Source: Anabaena sp. FACHB-1237 (GTDB lineage Bacteria; Cyanobacteriota; Cyanobacteriia; Cyanobacteriales; Nostocaceae). Taken from it: 64,000 nt of DNA. Shown piece by piece: positions 44,494 to 54,090 of this stretch. The stretch spans positions 1 to 64,000 of the forward strand of contig NZ_JACJPV010000004.1 of NCBI RefSeq assembly GCF_014696225.1, in the 5' to 3' direction. A program made the translations under genes and the position numbers. The notes below the pieces were generated by a model. The model made no database searches, was not told where the DNA came from, and saw only the letters and a list, made by a program, of their open reading frames with translations. Position 1 is the stretch's first letter. Each line of letters opens with the position of its first letter.

Positions 44494-45712
44494 AAAATTT
44501 TTTCCAGTTAAATTGTAACCAAAATAAGCGAGAACGTAATAATAAAACCATGAAAAGTATCATCAATAAAATAATAGATGCCAACCTATTCGTCCAATTT
44601 AATTTTAAAGCACCCAGGTAATGAGAACCAATTAAAATTGTATGAATAGCAGTTAAAAGTAAAGCTGGTAAACTCAGAAGATGGATTTTTCTCCAAAGAT
44701 TACCTAATGATTTTTGCAGAAAATCAAAACTTGTACAAGCCGCAGGAGTTATCAATATTAATGCTATCAATCCTGCCATTATTCCTAATTGAAATTCTAC
44801 AGGAAAAAAGGAAATAGCGGCTAAATTCCATTGTAAAGAATGTTCAATACTATGAATACTATGTACAATTGCCAATATAAATGATCCTACTCCTAAACCA
44901 CGACGATAACGTAAAAGCGCAGGAAAAAAATAGTTGAGAGGACGGGCAATTAAAGAGAGTATTAAACAAATTAAAGCTATATGTCCTGTATAATCTGTCA
45001 TGGTATTACCTGTTCTCAACAGAGTAATTACACCAATAATTAATGTTACCCATCCACCCAAGCTAAATAACTGACTACGTTTATCTTTACTCATTAAAGC
45101 AGTGGAAACTCCTACTCCTAACATACTGGGTAAAGTACCAATTCCAAAAGCTAACATAGTTATTGTTCCATCCCATATATTACCTGTAGCAGCAGCTTTA
45201 ATTTGAGCAACGTATAAAAAACCACAAGGCATTAAACCCCAGGTCATACCTAAAAGTATTGGTATCCACCATTGTTTATTAATAGATAATGCAATCATGC
45301 TTTTACTAAGACGATCATGTAAATTACTTTTTAAAATAGGATGTAATAGGGGAATAGCAGGTAATAAATTTGGTTTAATTTGTACTATACCGAACCAAAT
45401 TAACATTATTCCTGTAACAATTGCAATGACACGACGAAAATCACTACCTACACCTGCAATTTGTCCACCTTCCACTAATACTGAGCCTACTACGCCAATA
45501 ATAGTACCCACCAAACTATAGCTTAATATACGTCCTAAATTAAGTAGTATATGAAATTTTAATTGTGTTTGTAATTGTTTTTGCCAGATAGAATTTTCTT
45601 GCTGCTGGGAAAGGGAAAATGCAACGGTTAAAGGTCCACACATCCCAAAACAATGGCCAAAACTACCGAGAAACCCTAATAGTGTGATCAGAGATAAGTC
45701 AAGTATGTTCAT
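44468..45712 (-). CDS. TauE/SafE-like (DsbD_2, PF13386-type) membrane protein
   Basis: 414 residues with about ten membrane segments. The start LLGFLGSFGHCFGMCGPLTV carries the GHCxGMCGP motif of this family, found in proteins of copper handling and cytochrome oxidase maturation and also labelled sulfite exporter or UreH-like. A second GMTWGLMPCGFLYVA motif follows about 165 residues later. The C-terminal 140 residues form an extra membrane part with conserved His (AIVHSIHSIEHSLQW, LTAIHTILIGSHYLG) resembling ferric-reductase-like membrane segments. Operon with the anchored protein downstream. Confidence 0.82.
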   Translation of the reverse strand: MNILDLSLITLLGFLGSFGHCFGMCGPLTVAFSLSQQQENSIWQKQLQTQLKFHILLNLGRILSYSLVGTIIGVVGSVLVEGGQIAGVGSDFRRVIAIVTGIMLIWFGIVQIKPNLLPAIPLLHPILKSNLHDRLSKSMIALSINKQWWIPILLGMTWGLMPCGFLYVAQIKAAATGNIWDGTITMLAFGIGTLPSMLGVGVSTALMSKDKRSQLFSLGGWVTLIIGVITLLRTGNTMTDYTGHIALICLILSLIARPLNYFFPALLRYRRGLGVGSFILAIVHSIHSIEHSLQWNLAAISFFPVEFQLGIMAGLIALILITPAACTSFDFLQKSLGNLWRKIHLLSLPALLLTAIHTILIGSHYLGALKLNWTNRLASIILLMILFMVLLLRSRLFWLQFNWKKFYVPPQKSR

Positions 45713-45845
45713 GGATGATGGATATAGTATAATGGTTCACCAATGATAATCTGGTGATGTGAGTTTATTTTACTGGGGTAATTTTGTCAAAAGACAAGTT
45801 ATAAAACATTATTTTAAAATAACTTTTCAATAACTTTAAAAAATA

Positions 45846-46044
45846 CAGGACTTACGCAACTGGTACATTAGTAGGGTGCGTCAGATATCAACAATCTGTT
45901 TACTTACATAACTTATGCTGTCTGACGTGATTGGTGATCTTGTCGAACCACACCCTACATCAGTTAGATATCAAGAATTTATTGACATGATTTATACTCT
46001 TTGACTAACCCTACTAATGTACTAGTTGCGTAGCGTCAGTCCTG
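45846..46044. mobile_element. MITE family A, long variant
   Basis: CAGGACTTACGCAACTGGTA at the left and TAGTTGCGTAGCGTCAGTCCTG at the right. At 199 bases it is longer than other copies because the inner ATATCAACAAT/CTGACG block occurs twice, in opposite orientations, probably after rearrangement. No clear target duplication. Confidence 0.7.
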
Positions 46045-46100
46045 ATTTTAATTAATGATTTTCATAATTTATTCACAATAATCTTCTATTGTAAATTATT

Positions 46101-46208
46101 TACAGCAGTTTCCGTTATTATGAGGTACAAATGTTAATAATAAAACCTTTGTAACACAGGCATCTTGCTGTGTTCATAGTATACCTCATGTAGATGGAAT
46201 GTACTGTA
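46101..46208. mobile_element. MITE family C
   Basis: TACAGCAGTTTCCGTTATTA ... GATGGAATGTACTGTA, with the hairpin core ACACAGGCATCTTGCTGTGT. Same length and layout as the copies at 30272 and 51201. Confidence 0.8.
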
Positions 46209-46213
46209 TTAAT

Positions 46214-46246
46214 AAAAAAAGACCCCCGGTTATAATGGCCGAGGGA
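46214..46246 (-). terminator. Rho-independent terminator of the ABC exporter gene
   Basis: Read on the minus strand, CCCTCGGCC-ATTATAA-CCGGGGG is followed by TCTTTTTTT, a stable GC stem with a U-run. It is about 150 bases after the stop of the exporter gene, the only minus-strand gene that could use it. Confidence 0.8.
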
Positions 46247-46395
46247 TTCTGCAAGTCGGAATTATCGCACAAAGACATTCGCATTCCTACAATAGCAATA
46301 TCATTATTTAAAAAACTGCCAAAATGCCAAAATTAAACGTAAGTTAAGTTTATTCAACATTATTTAATATGAATAAGCAGTTTAATAAATATTAT

Positions 46396-48282
46396 CTAAG
46401 CTCCTAACATTTGTAAACTGTGTAAAGTGGCATAAAATCCACCATTTTGTAATAATTCCTCGTGACTACCTTGTTCAATTAATTCTCCTCTTTTCAACAC
46501 AAAAATTCTATCTACATTACGAATTGTTGATAATCTATGGGCAATAATAATGGCTGTACGCTGTACTAAAAGACGATTTAAAGCCTCTTGTACCATAGCT
46601 TCCGTTCCCAGATCCAAACTTGCAGTAGCCTCGTCAAGTACCAAAATTTGCGGGTTACGAATAGCAGCACGGGCAAAAGCTAAAAGTTGTTTTTGTCCAC
46701 TAGAAAGATTTGTACCTCGTTCTCTTAATTTAGTATCATAACCATGAGAAAGTTGCTGAATAAATTCAGCAATATGGGTTTTTTCTGCCGCTTGTTCTAC
46801 TTCTGCAAAGGTGTAACTATCACCTAAAGTAATATTACTTTTTACGTCTCCAGCAAACAAAAACGCCTCTTGTAAAATCACCGTCATGTACCGTCTTAAT
46901 TCTACTTGAGGAATATGTTTAATATCTATGCCATCAATTAAAATACGTCCTTCTGTGGGATCATAAAGTCGACATAAAAGGCGAATAATAGAACTTTTTC
47001 CTGCACCTGTGGGACCGACTAAAGCTATTTTTTCTCCTGGATGAATAATGAAATCTAAATTTTTCAAAACATAATCATCATCTTGATATGCAAAGGAAAC
47101 ATTTTCAAATCTAATTTCTCCTAATTCCGGTACAGTAGTAAAATCTTGAGATTCTAATTTAGGAACTATGTCATTAAGATAATTAGCAGCATTATTGAGA
47201 ATTGAAGTTTGTGTTTGAGGATAATCTCGAATTTCTATGGGTTCATCTAAAATATCAACCACTCTTTCTACCGCAGTAAAACCAGATTGAATAGTAGTAA
47301 ATTTTTCTGCAAAATTTCGCAATGGTTCAAATAATTGTTGGGCATATAAAATAAAGGTTGATAGGATACCAAATGTAATATATTGCCCTAACAATAACCA
47401 ACCTCCAATCCATAAAACTCCTGCAACCGCAACTAACGCAATCCATTCTAAGGTAGCAGAAACAGCCGAATCATACCAAATTGTAGTATCAACTTCTTTG
47501 ATATAATTTTGATTAGTTTTTCTAAATAATTCAGCATTAAATTTTTCTCTGCGGAATAATTGCACTACATTAATACCGACAATATTTTCTTGCAATTGGG
47601 AATTAAGTCGAGAAAGTTCTTCTCTAGTTTTATAATTAGCATATCGAAATTTTTTCTGAAAATACACAATTAACCAAGTAATGGGAATCAATATCAAGAT
47701 TAACAAACTAGCTAATTGCCATTGAATTAAAAACATTAAACCAATGATAATTAACATCGAAACTAAATCAGAAACAATACCAACTGCCCCAGTGGAAAAC
47801 ACATCTCCTAAACTTTCTACATCACCTGTTAATCTAGTAATTAGTTTACCCACAGAGGTGCGATCAAAAAATCTCACAGCTAAGGATGTGATATGAACAA
47901 ATAAGTCCTGCCGAATATCAGCAGTAATTTTTTGCCCTAATTTTTGCACTAAATAACCTTGGATACTCGTTAATACTAAACGAATAGTAATTGAGAATAT
48001 TAATAATCCCAAAAGAATATTTAAGCCTTGCCATAAACTAAGATTTTTTAAGAAGAAATATGTCCCTGGTTCCTGGCGAATTACAGATATTACTTGTCCT
48101 ATTAACATTGGTTTTACAGAACCAGCGATCGCTATAGGAATTAGTAATAACATAGATACCCCTAATAATCCAATTCTCCGTCGTGCATAAGGTACTAACC
48201 GTAAAAATAACCACCAGTCATTATTACGAGAACGGCCTTTTTTATTAGATTCATTTTTCCCTGGATAGATGCTCATAAACAC
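46396..48282 (-). CDS. ABC-type exporter (fused membrane and ATPase domains)
   Basis: 628 residues (a second start codon lies two codons in). Six membrane helices (about 35-330) precede one ATPase domain with Walker A GPTGAGKSS, signature LSSGQKQ, Walker B ILVLDEATASLD and the H-loop AHRLSTI. It works as a homodimer or heterodimer, moving lipids, peptides or drugs outwards; the substrate cannot be deduced. It follows the unknown 154-residue gene on the same strand by 51 bases. Confidence 0.93.
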   Translation of the reverse strand: MFMSIYPGKNESNKKGRSRNNDWWLFLRLVPYARRRIGLLGVSMLLLIPIAIAGSVKPMLIGQVISVIRQEPGTYFFLKNLSLWQGLNILLGLLIFSITIRLVLTSIQGYLVQKLGQKITADIRQDLFVHITSLAVRFFDRTSVGKLITRLTGDVESLGDVFSTGAVGIVSDLVSMLIIIGLMFLIQWQLASLLILILIPITWLIVYFQKKFRYANYKTREELSRLNSQLQENIVGINVVQLFRREKFNAELFRKTNQNYIKEVDTTIWYDSAVSATLEWIALVAVAGVLWIGGWLLLGQYITFGILSTFILYAQQLFEPLRNFAEKFTTIQSGFTAVERVVDILDEPIEIRDYPQTQTSILNNAANYLNDIVPKLESQDFTTVPELGEIRFENVSFAYQDDDYVLKNLDFIIHPGEKIALVGPTGAGKSSIIRLLCRLYDPTEGRILIDGIDIKHIPQVELRRYMTVILQEAFLFAGDVKSNITLGDSYTFAEVEQAAEKTHIAEFIQQLSHGYDTKLRERGTNLSSGQKQLLAFARAAIRNPQILVLDEATASLDLGTEAMVQEALNRLLVQRTAIIIAHRLSTIRNVDRIFVLKRGELIEQGSHEELLQNGGFYATLHSLQMLGA

Positions 48283-48333
48283 TGTGCTTTTGATGTTAAA
48301 TAAAGTTAGTTAAAGTTAGGAAATAAAGTTTAT

Positions 48334-48798
48334 TTAATTGGTTTCAGAATTTAAACCATTAACTTCTCGACATTTAGCTTCTGCTGCTTGATAAGCTGTT
48401 AAATATTCTTCACCTCCCAACATTACATCACCATAATATTCATAAGGTGCTGATCCATAAATCGGTAAGGGATCATCTTCAGGATAATCTTCTTTTGCTT
48501 CTTCAATCAACGCTTTTAATTTCTTAACTGTCAAAATTTGCGCTGGAAAATACCAAAGATTTTGCGGATTTTTATGTAAATGTGGTATCGTGGGATCAAT
48601 AATCACATCATCAACTTCTATCCAACTATGTTCCATCGGTTTATATGGCCTACCCACAAATACTAAAAACCCTTGCACATACTTGGCATTTTCCGTAATT
48701 AAAACAGCTTTATAAGCATTATCAAAAGGTTTTTTGGCTTTACTTTTAATAGTTTTGGCAATTTCTTGAGATAGATTTTCATCTAATGTTTTATTCAT
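48334..48798 (-). CDS. Unknown soluble protein with HSW...D motif
   Basis: 154 residues. FVGRPYKPMEHSWIEVDDVIIDPTIPHLH contains a His-Ser-Trp followed by strands and an Asp, a pattern seen in papain/transglutaminase-like folds; a Cys nucleophile is not evident upstream, so enzyme activity is doubtful. The C-terminal half is acidic (EEAKEDYPEDDPLPIYGSAP). It may share a transcript with the ABC exporter. No family recognised. Confidence 0.6.
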   Translation of the reverse strand: MNKTLDENLSQEIAKTIKSKAKKPFDNAYKAVLITENAKYVQGFLVFVGRPYKPMEHSWIEVDDVIIDPTIPHLHKNPQNLWYFPAQILTVKKLKALIEEAKEDYPEDDPLPIYGSAPYEYYGDVMLGGEEYLTAYQAAEAKCREVNGLNSETN

Positions 48799-49127
48799 AT
48801 TCTTTCATTTTAACTCATTGTGATTAATTTATAAATAACAACAATTGACAAGTTTTACTTATACTTGTTCCTGCACAGTACAACATACTTATATTTTTTA
48901 CTGCTTCAACAAGTCAGGTATGTGTTTGTTTAATATATCACCAGTCGCCAAACTGTCATATAAATCAATATCCTGAATAACTCCTTACAATAAACTGTAA
49001 TTTATTTACTAAATCTTTGCATTCAATCGCACTAATGTCAAGGAAAATAGTAAATGATAACAGAATATATGAATAATCTTAGCCAGATTCTACATTTTAT
49101 AAATCATGCAGATGCAACTTATAAATT
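48799..49127. other. Intergenic between divergent genes
   Basis: About 330 AT-rich bases upstream of the kinase gene and of the unknown 154-residue gene. I see no repeat family, strong hairpin or coding sequence. Confidence 0.4.
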
Positions 49128-51200
49128 ATGATCTGCTGTTTAAATCCTGACTGCAAAAAACCAGAAAATCCCAATCATAACCAGATTTGTCAAAGTTGCC
49201 ATACCCCTTTAGTGCAATTATTGAGAAATCGCTTTCGCGTGATCCATTTACTTTCTGACGAAGGAGGTTTTGGTAGAACTTATCTATCTGAAGATACTGA
49301 TAAATTAAATGAGTTATGCGTTATTAAACAATTAGCCCCAAAATTTAATGGTACTTGGTCACATCGGAAAGCAATTCAGTTATTTTCTGAAGAAGCTAAA
49401 CGATTGCAAGAATTAGGAGAACATCCACAAATTCCCACTTTATTAGCTTATTTTGAACAAGATAATTGTTTATATTTAGTTCAACAATTTATTGATGGAT
49501 ATAATTTGTTGACTGAGTTAAATTCTCGGAAAATTTATCGAGATTGGGATATTCAATCTATCTTAATAGATTTATTACCAGTCATTAAATTTATTCATCA
49601 ACGTGGAGTAATTCACAGAGACATTAAACCAGAAAATATTATTAGAAGAAAAGCTGATGGTAGACTAACTTTAATTGATTTTGGTTCAGCTAAACAATTT
49701 AGTGCTAAAGTGCAGCGAAAACATGGTACTTCTATTGGTTCTCATGGTTATTCCCCTATTGAACAAATTAGAGATGGCAAGGCTTATCCAGCTAGTGATC
49801 TATTCAGTTTAGGTGCAACTTGTTTTCATTTATTAACAGGAGTTTCTCCGTTTCAATTATGGTTAGAATATGGTTATAGTTGGGTGAATAACTGGCAAGA
49901 TTATTTACCATTTATTTTGAGTCCAGAATTAACAGAAGTCATGGATAAGTTGTTACAAAAAGAGATCCAGCACCGTTATCAAGCTGCGGATGAAGTTCTC
50001 AAGGTTTTTATGAAAAAACATACTCATCTTCTTCCCAGTTCCACTAATGAAATTATCCCTATACCTGCAAAAATTCCCCAAAAATCACCACATCAATATT
50101 TGTGGTTACTCAATTTATTTATTATGTTTGGTGTGATTACATTTTTTGCTGTGGGAGAATTTAGTTATCGAGAATTTCGCAAATTACCAATAGATGTTAT
50201 TTCTTTATTAAAAAAGTCTAATAATCAAAAAGTTGCTGCTAATCAATCTGCTCAAATTTTAGATAAAAACCTATTTTTATTAAACACTATTTCTAGTGAT
50301 CAAAACAAAGTTTTATCTTTAGCTATTAGTCCAGATAATAAAATGATTGTTAGTGGTGAAGATGTCAATGGTAATATCAATAATATCAAATTATGGGATG
50401 TGATGACAGGTAGAAAAATTACTAGTTTATCAGGACATTTGCAAAATGTAAATAAGGTAGTAATTTCTGATGATGGGGAAACTTTAGTTAGTGCTAGTGA
50501 TGATCAAACTATTAAAGTTTGGAATTTAACTAATAATAAATTAGTTTATACTTTAAATGGTCATACTGATGCTGTACATGGTTTAGCTATTAGTGCTGAT
50601 GGAAAAACTTTAGTTAGTGCTAGTGATGATCAAACTATTAAAGTTTGGAATTTAATTACAGGTAAATTAATCAGCACTTTATCAGGTCATAATGATTGGA
50701 TACGTTCGGTAGATATTCATGGTACAATTTTAGCTAGTGCTAGTTTTGATAAAACTCTGAAATTATGGCATATTGATCAACAAAATACCACTCAAGAGAT
50801 CAAGCAAGATATTAGCCAAACTTTAGCTACTAGTACCCAAACATTTATAAATGTGGCTTTTAGTCCTGATGGTAAAATATTAGCTGGTGTTAGCCGCGAT
50901 CGCACAATTAAATTATGGGAAGTTACCACTAGAAAACAAATTTTAACAATTAAAGCAGAAAATAATATTAATACCATCGCTTTTAGTCCTGACGGTAAAA
51001 TATTAGCCAGTGGTGGACGGGAACGCACAATTAAACTATGGGAAGTTACCACTGGTAAACAAATTCTCAGTTTTCCCGCACATAATCATACTATTACTTC
51101 TCTAGTATTTACCAGCGATGGTAAGTTATTAATTAGTGGTAGTGAAGATCACTTAATTAAAATTTGGCAAATTTCTCAATATTCACAAGTTAATAACTGA
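49128..51200 (+). CDS. Serine/threonine kinase with membrane segment and seven WD40 repeats
   Basis: 690 residues. A four-Cys zinc-ribbon-like start (CLNPDCKK...CQSCHTP) is followed by a Hanks-type kinase domain (residues 33-290): glycine loop DEGGFGRTYLSED, lysine in CVIKQL, HRDIKPENII and DFGSAK. One membrane segment lies at about 326-345 (YLWLLNLFIMFGVITFFAVG). The C-terminal 290 residues hold seven WD40 blades, each ending like TIKLWE, a complete beta-propeller. The kinase should be cytoplasmic and the propeller outside. Blades 2/3 and 5/6 are almost identical at DNA level, a sign of recent duplication or conversion. Confidence 0.93.
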   Translation: MICCLNPDCKKPENPNHNQICQSCHTPLVQLLRNRFRVIHLLSDEGGFGRTYLSEDTDKLNELCVIKQLAPKFNGTWSHRKAIQLFSEEAKRLQELGEHPQIPTLLAYFEQDNCLYLVQQFIDGYNLLTELNSRKIYRDWDIQSILIDLLPVIKFIHQRGVIHRDIKPENIIRRKADGRLTLIDFGSAKQFSAKVQRKHGTSIGSHGYSPIEQIRDGKAYPASDLFSLGATCFHLLTGVSPFQLWLEYGYSWVNNWQDYLPFILSPELTEVMDKLLQKEIQHRYQAADEVLKVFMKKHTHLLPSSTNEIIPIPAKIPQKSPHQYLWLLNLFIMFGVITFFAVGEFSYREFRKLPIDVISLLKKSNNQKVAANQSAQILDKNLFLLNTISSDQNKVLSLAISPDNKMIVSGEDVNGNINNIKLWDVMTGRKITSLSGHLQNVNKVVISDDGETLVSASDDQTIKVWNLTNNKLVYTLNGHTDAVHGLAISADGKTLVSASDDQTIKVWNLITGKLISTLSGHNDWIRSVDIHGTILASASFDKTLKLWHIDQQNTTQEIKQDISQTLATSTQTFINVAFSPDGKILAGVSRDRTIKLWEVTTRKQILTIKAENNINTIAFSPDGKILASGGRERTIKLWEVTTGKQILSFPAHNHTITSLVFTSDGKLLISGSEDHLIKIWQISQYSQVNN

Positions 51201-51308
51201 TACAGCAGTTTCCGTTATGATGAGGTACAGATGTTAATGATAAAACCCTTGTAACACAGGTATCTTGCTATGTTCATAGTGTACCTCATGTAGATGGAAT
51301 GTGCTGTA
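51201..51308. mobile_element. MITE family C after the kinase gene
   Basis: Starts at the base after the kinase stop codon: TACAGCAGTTTCCGTTATGA ... GATGGAATGTGCTGTA. Core GTATCTTGCTATGT has drifted from the perfect hairpin. It may supply the 3' end of the kinase mRNA. Confidence 0.8.
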
Positions 51309-51362
51309 ATTGACAATTGATCATTGAAAATTATCAATTACCCACCCTACCAATTAAAACTG

Positions 51363-53465
51363 TCACCTATCACCTGTTACACTTGGTTTCTCATCATCTG
51401 TTCCTAGTTTATGATCAGAATTATTTAACAAACGATGTGGAATCAAATAATACTGATATCCTATATTTTCTCTGCAGAAAACTTCTAAAACCCTTTCTGC
51501 TGCTTTTTTACCAGCTATTTTTGGTGATTGATCAATAATTGATTGTAAAGGATTGTTAGGATCTGCCAACATTTTAGCCTTTTGTGCAGTTAAATCCATA
51601 ATTCCAAACACTTTAACTTTACGGCCTAATCCTAATTCTTGAACGGCTGTTACTGCTGCGCTTGTGGTACTATCAGAACCAGACCAAATTACATTAATTT
51701 GTGGGTAATTAGTCAGCATTTCCTTAATCTTACTAATATCTATTTGATCAATAGCATCTGTAGAGGCTATTTCATGCCATTCTACTCCAGAATTTTCCAT
51801 AGTCTCCTTGAATCCTCGATAATAAGGATAGACTCTACCTATTCTTGTACCATCCACCATACCAATATTGATAGGCTTATTAGGATAGTTATGTTTCATA
51901 TAATCAAGCATTACTAGAGTTGCATCACTTCCCATCTTGATAGAATCACCTTCATAGCAACCAAAAACACCAGTATTGCTAACTAATTCATCAATGCAAT
52001 CACCAATATTAATAATAATAATACCCTGATCAAAAGCCTTTTTAATTGCTGCTACTGAATCATCTGGATCTTCAGGTCTAAAAATAATAGCATCTACTCC
52101 TGCATTGATAAACTTATCAACAGTTTGCGCTTCTTCTGCTACAGTTGGACCAGAGGATATAGTAATTACTTCCACTCCTTTTACAGATTTGATCCCTTCT
52201 AAATAAGATTGAAAAATAGTATCTGATGGCGATAAAATAACACCAATTTTAGGTACTTTCTGCTGTTGAGTAATTTTTTGTTGCCAGTTTTTATCTATTA
52301 ATGCTTGTTGCCAATTCAAACCTCTTTGTAGTTGCGATATGGAGGAAAAGTAAGCATTATACAGATTTGTTCCTTTAAGTTTTGCTTGACGTAAATTTGT
52401 TTCTCTTCTTAAATCTGCATAGGTTAAAGAACTATATTCTAAATTTGCACCATATAAATCAGCCCCTTGTAAATTAACCCGACTCATTAAAGTACGGGAA
52501 AGATTGACTTTATATAATTGACTCTTGCTAAGATCAGCCCAGGTTAAATTACTACCAAATAAATTAGCTTCTGAGAAATCAGTATTTTTAAAATTAGCCC
52601 GATTCATGAGTGCATATTGCAGATTAGCAATTTTGAGGTTAGCACCTTGTAAATTTGCACCTGATAAATTGGCGTTTTTGAGGTTAGCGCCTTGTAAATT
52701 TGCACCTGCTAAATTGGCATTTTTGAGGTTAGCACCTTGTAAATTTGCACCTGCTAAATTGGCATTTTTGAGGTTAGCACCTTGTAAATTTGCACCTGCT
52801 AAATTAGCATACCTGATTTCTGCACCTTGGTAATGAAATAATCTTGGTTTCTGGAAAAATGTTTGCCAATCTATTTTCAATTCATAACATTTATTTAACT
52901 GTAAATTTGGCATATAGGCTTTTGGTGCTTCAATACCAACTAAGGTTGTACAATTTTTGTTTAAAAATTCAAAAGCATCAATTCTTTGACTATTAAATTC
53001 GAGTGAACTACTATCTAAAATTAGTTTTTTGGCATCGTTTAATGCTTGTTCTTTTCTCTGTGGTCCGTCTATAAAATAAGAACCCATTGCTAATAACAAT
53101 GTGCCTTGACCTAAAACTACTGTTAATTTATATAGAGAAATATTTTCACACCATTGGACAAAATCTCCTAAACAGCGATCCATGAATTTTACTGGCTTGA
53201 GCAGTGTAGAATTAAATAATGAGGTTTCATTAGATGCAATATAGGCTTCTAACAATCTCCGATAACTGTCTGGAGGAATATCTAAACGTTTTGCTTCTTT
53301 TATTATTTCATATTCTCGTTTTATATGGTTATGAATGGATTTAATATAATTAAAACTTTCATTAACCTCTGTAAGGGTAAGTTCCACTGGAGAATTAGAA
53401 GCTGATGTTTGGTTTTCGTTATTACTATCAGTAGAAATATTATTTTGTGGTGATTGGGATGTCAT
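51363..53465 (-). CDS. Pentapeptide-repeat / periplasmic sugar-binding-type fusion protein
   Basis: 700 residues from the ATG at 53465 (an upstream in-frame ATG at 53489 is also possible). Order: a helical N-terminal region (1-115), one membrane segment (about 123-142, VVLGQGTLLLAMGSYFI), a spacer, about 30 pentapeptide units (about 230-390, ANLQGANLKNANLAG and similar), then a complete periplasmic-binding-type-1 domain (about 410-690; PKIGVILSPSDTIFQSYLEG, GVDAIIFRPEDPDDSVAAI, NIGMVDGTRIGRVYPYYRGF, NVIWSGSDSTTSAAVTAVQE), as in sugar-binding proteins. The binding part would lie outside the plasma membrane. I know of no characterised protein with this arrangement. Confidence 0.85.
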   Translation of the reverse strand: MTSQSPQNNISTDSNNENQTSASNSPVELTLTEVNESFNYIKSIHNHIKREYEIIKEAKRLDIPPDSYRRLLEAYIASNETSLFNSTLLKPVKFMDRCLGDFVQWCENISLYKLTVVLGQGTLLLAMGSYFIDGPQRKEQALNDAKKLILDSSSLEFNSQRIDAFEFLNKNCTTLVGIEAPKAYMPNLQLNKCYELKIDWQTFFQKPRLFHYQGAEIRYANLAGANLQGANLKNANLAGANLQGANLKNANLAGANLQGANLKNANLSGANLQGANLKIANLQYALMNRANFKNTDFSEANLFGSNLTWADLSKSQLYKVNLSRTLMSRVNLQGADLYGANLEYSSLTYADLRRETNLRQAKLKGTNLYNAYFSSISQLQRGLNWQQALIDKNWQQKITQQQKVPKIGVILSPSDTIFQSYLEGIKSVKGVEVITISSGPTVAEEAQTVDKFINAGVDAIIFRPEDPDDSVAAIKKAFDQGIIIINIGDCIDELVSNTGVFGCYEGDSIKMGSDATLVMLDYMKHNYPNKPINIGMVDGTRIGRVYPYYRGFKETMENSGVEWHEIASTDAIDQIDISKIKEMLTNYPQINVIWSGSDSTTSAAVTAVQELGLGRKVKVFGIMDLTAQKAKMLADPNNPLQSIIDQSPKIAGKKAAERVLEVFCRENIGYQYYLIPHRLLNNSDHKLGTDDEKPSVTGDR
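52634..52810. repeat. 45-bp tandem repeat encoding pentapeptides
   Basis: About four near-identical 45-base units, each encoding three pentapeptides (ANLQG-ANLKN-ANLAG on the minus strand). They differ by single bases such as AGCGCC/AGCACC, which suggests recent unequal exchange in the pentapeptide gene. Confidence 0.9.
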
Positions 53466-53767
53466 AGCTTGTATGGTGTATAATATCATTCATGAAATTG
53501 TAACCAGTCGCGCAAAATAAAACAAAATAAATTTTATATTTGGGATATAAAACAGGGAACAGATAGGGAATACAGAGATTTCTCTTGGTAATAAAAATGT
53601 TAAGTTAATTTTGCTCAGGTACTTACAGCACTTCCCGATATAATGCCCACATTCCGCACCCTGGGGTGTCACATGGTATTATCACTTAATTTTCTCTTAA
53701 TTTTTGGATATAAATTATGCCTTTCTGGCATCCTACCTCCGTTAACTTTCTGAGAATTAGTATACAA

Positions 53768-54090
53768 TACAACCTCAGTTTCCATTATTATGAGGTACAG
53801 ATATTAATGATAAAACCCTTGTAACACAGGCATCTTGCCTGTTCCTAGTGTACCTCATGTAGATGGAATGTGCTGTAACAAAAAACCCTTGTAACACAGG
53901 CATCTTGCCTGTTCCTAGTGTACCTCATGTAGATGGAATGTGCTGTAACAAAAAAACCCTTGTAACACAGGCATCTTGCCTGTTCCTAGTGTACCTCATG
54001 TAGATGGAATGTGCTGTAACAAAAAACCCTTGTAACACAGGCATCTTGCTGTGTTACAAGTGTACCTCATGTAGATGGAATGTGCTGTAA
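53768..54090. repeat. Tandem array of four family C right-hand units (70 bp)
   Basis: A family C copy begins at about 53768 (drifted left end CCTCAGTTTCCATTATTATG) and its right part, from AAACCCTTGTAACACAGGCA to GATGGAATGTGCTGTAAC, is repeated four times with a period of 70, 71 and 70 bases. Unit 4 has a variant core (TTGCTGTGTTACAAG). The last partial unit reaches ten bases from the 2-OGDC stop codon. Confidence 0.9.

Noticed and set aside
52525-52833. 102-codon plus-strand open frame with repeated LAPCKFAPAKLAFLR
   Set aside because: Antisense reading of the pentapeptide repeat DNA.
53768-54090. CRISPR array
   Set aside because: The 70-bp units are identical throughout with no unique spacers, so this is a tandem duplication of a MITE end.
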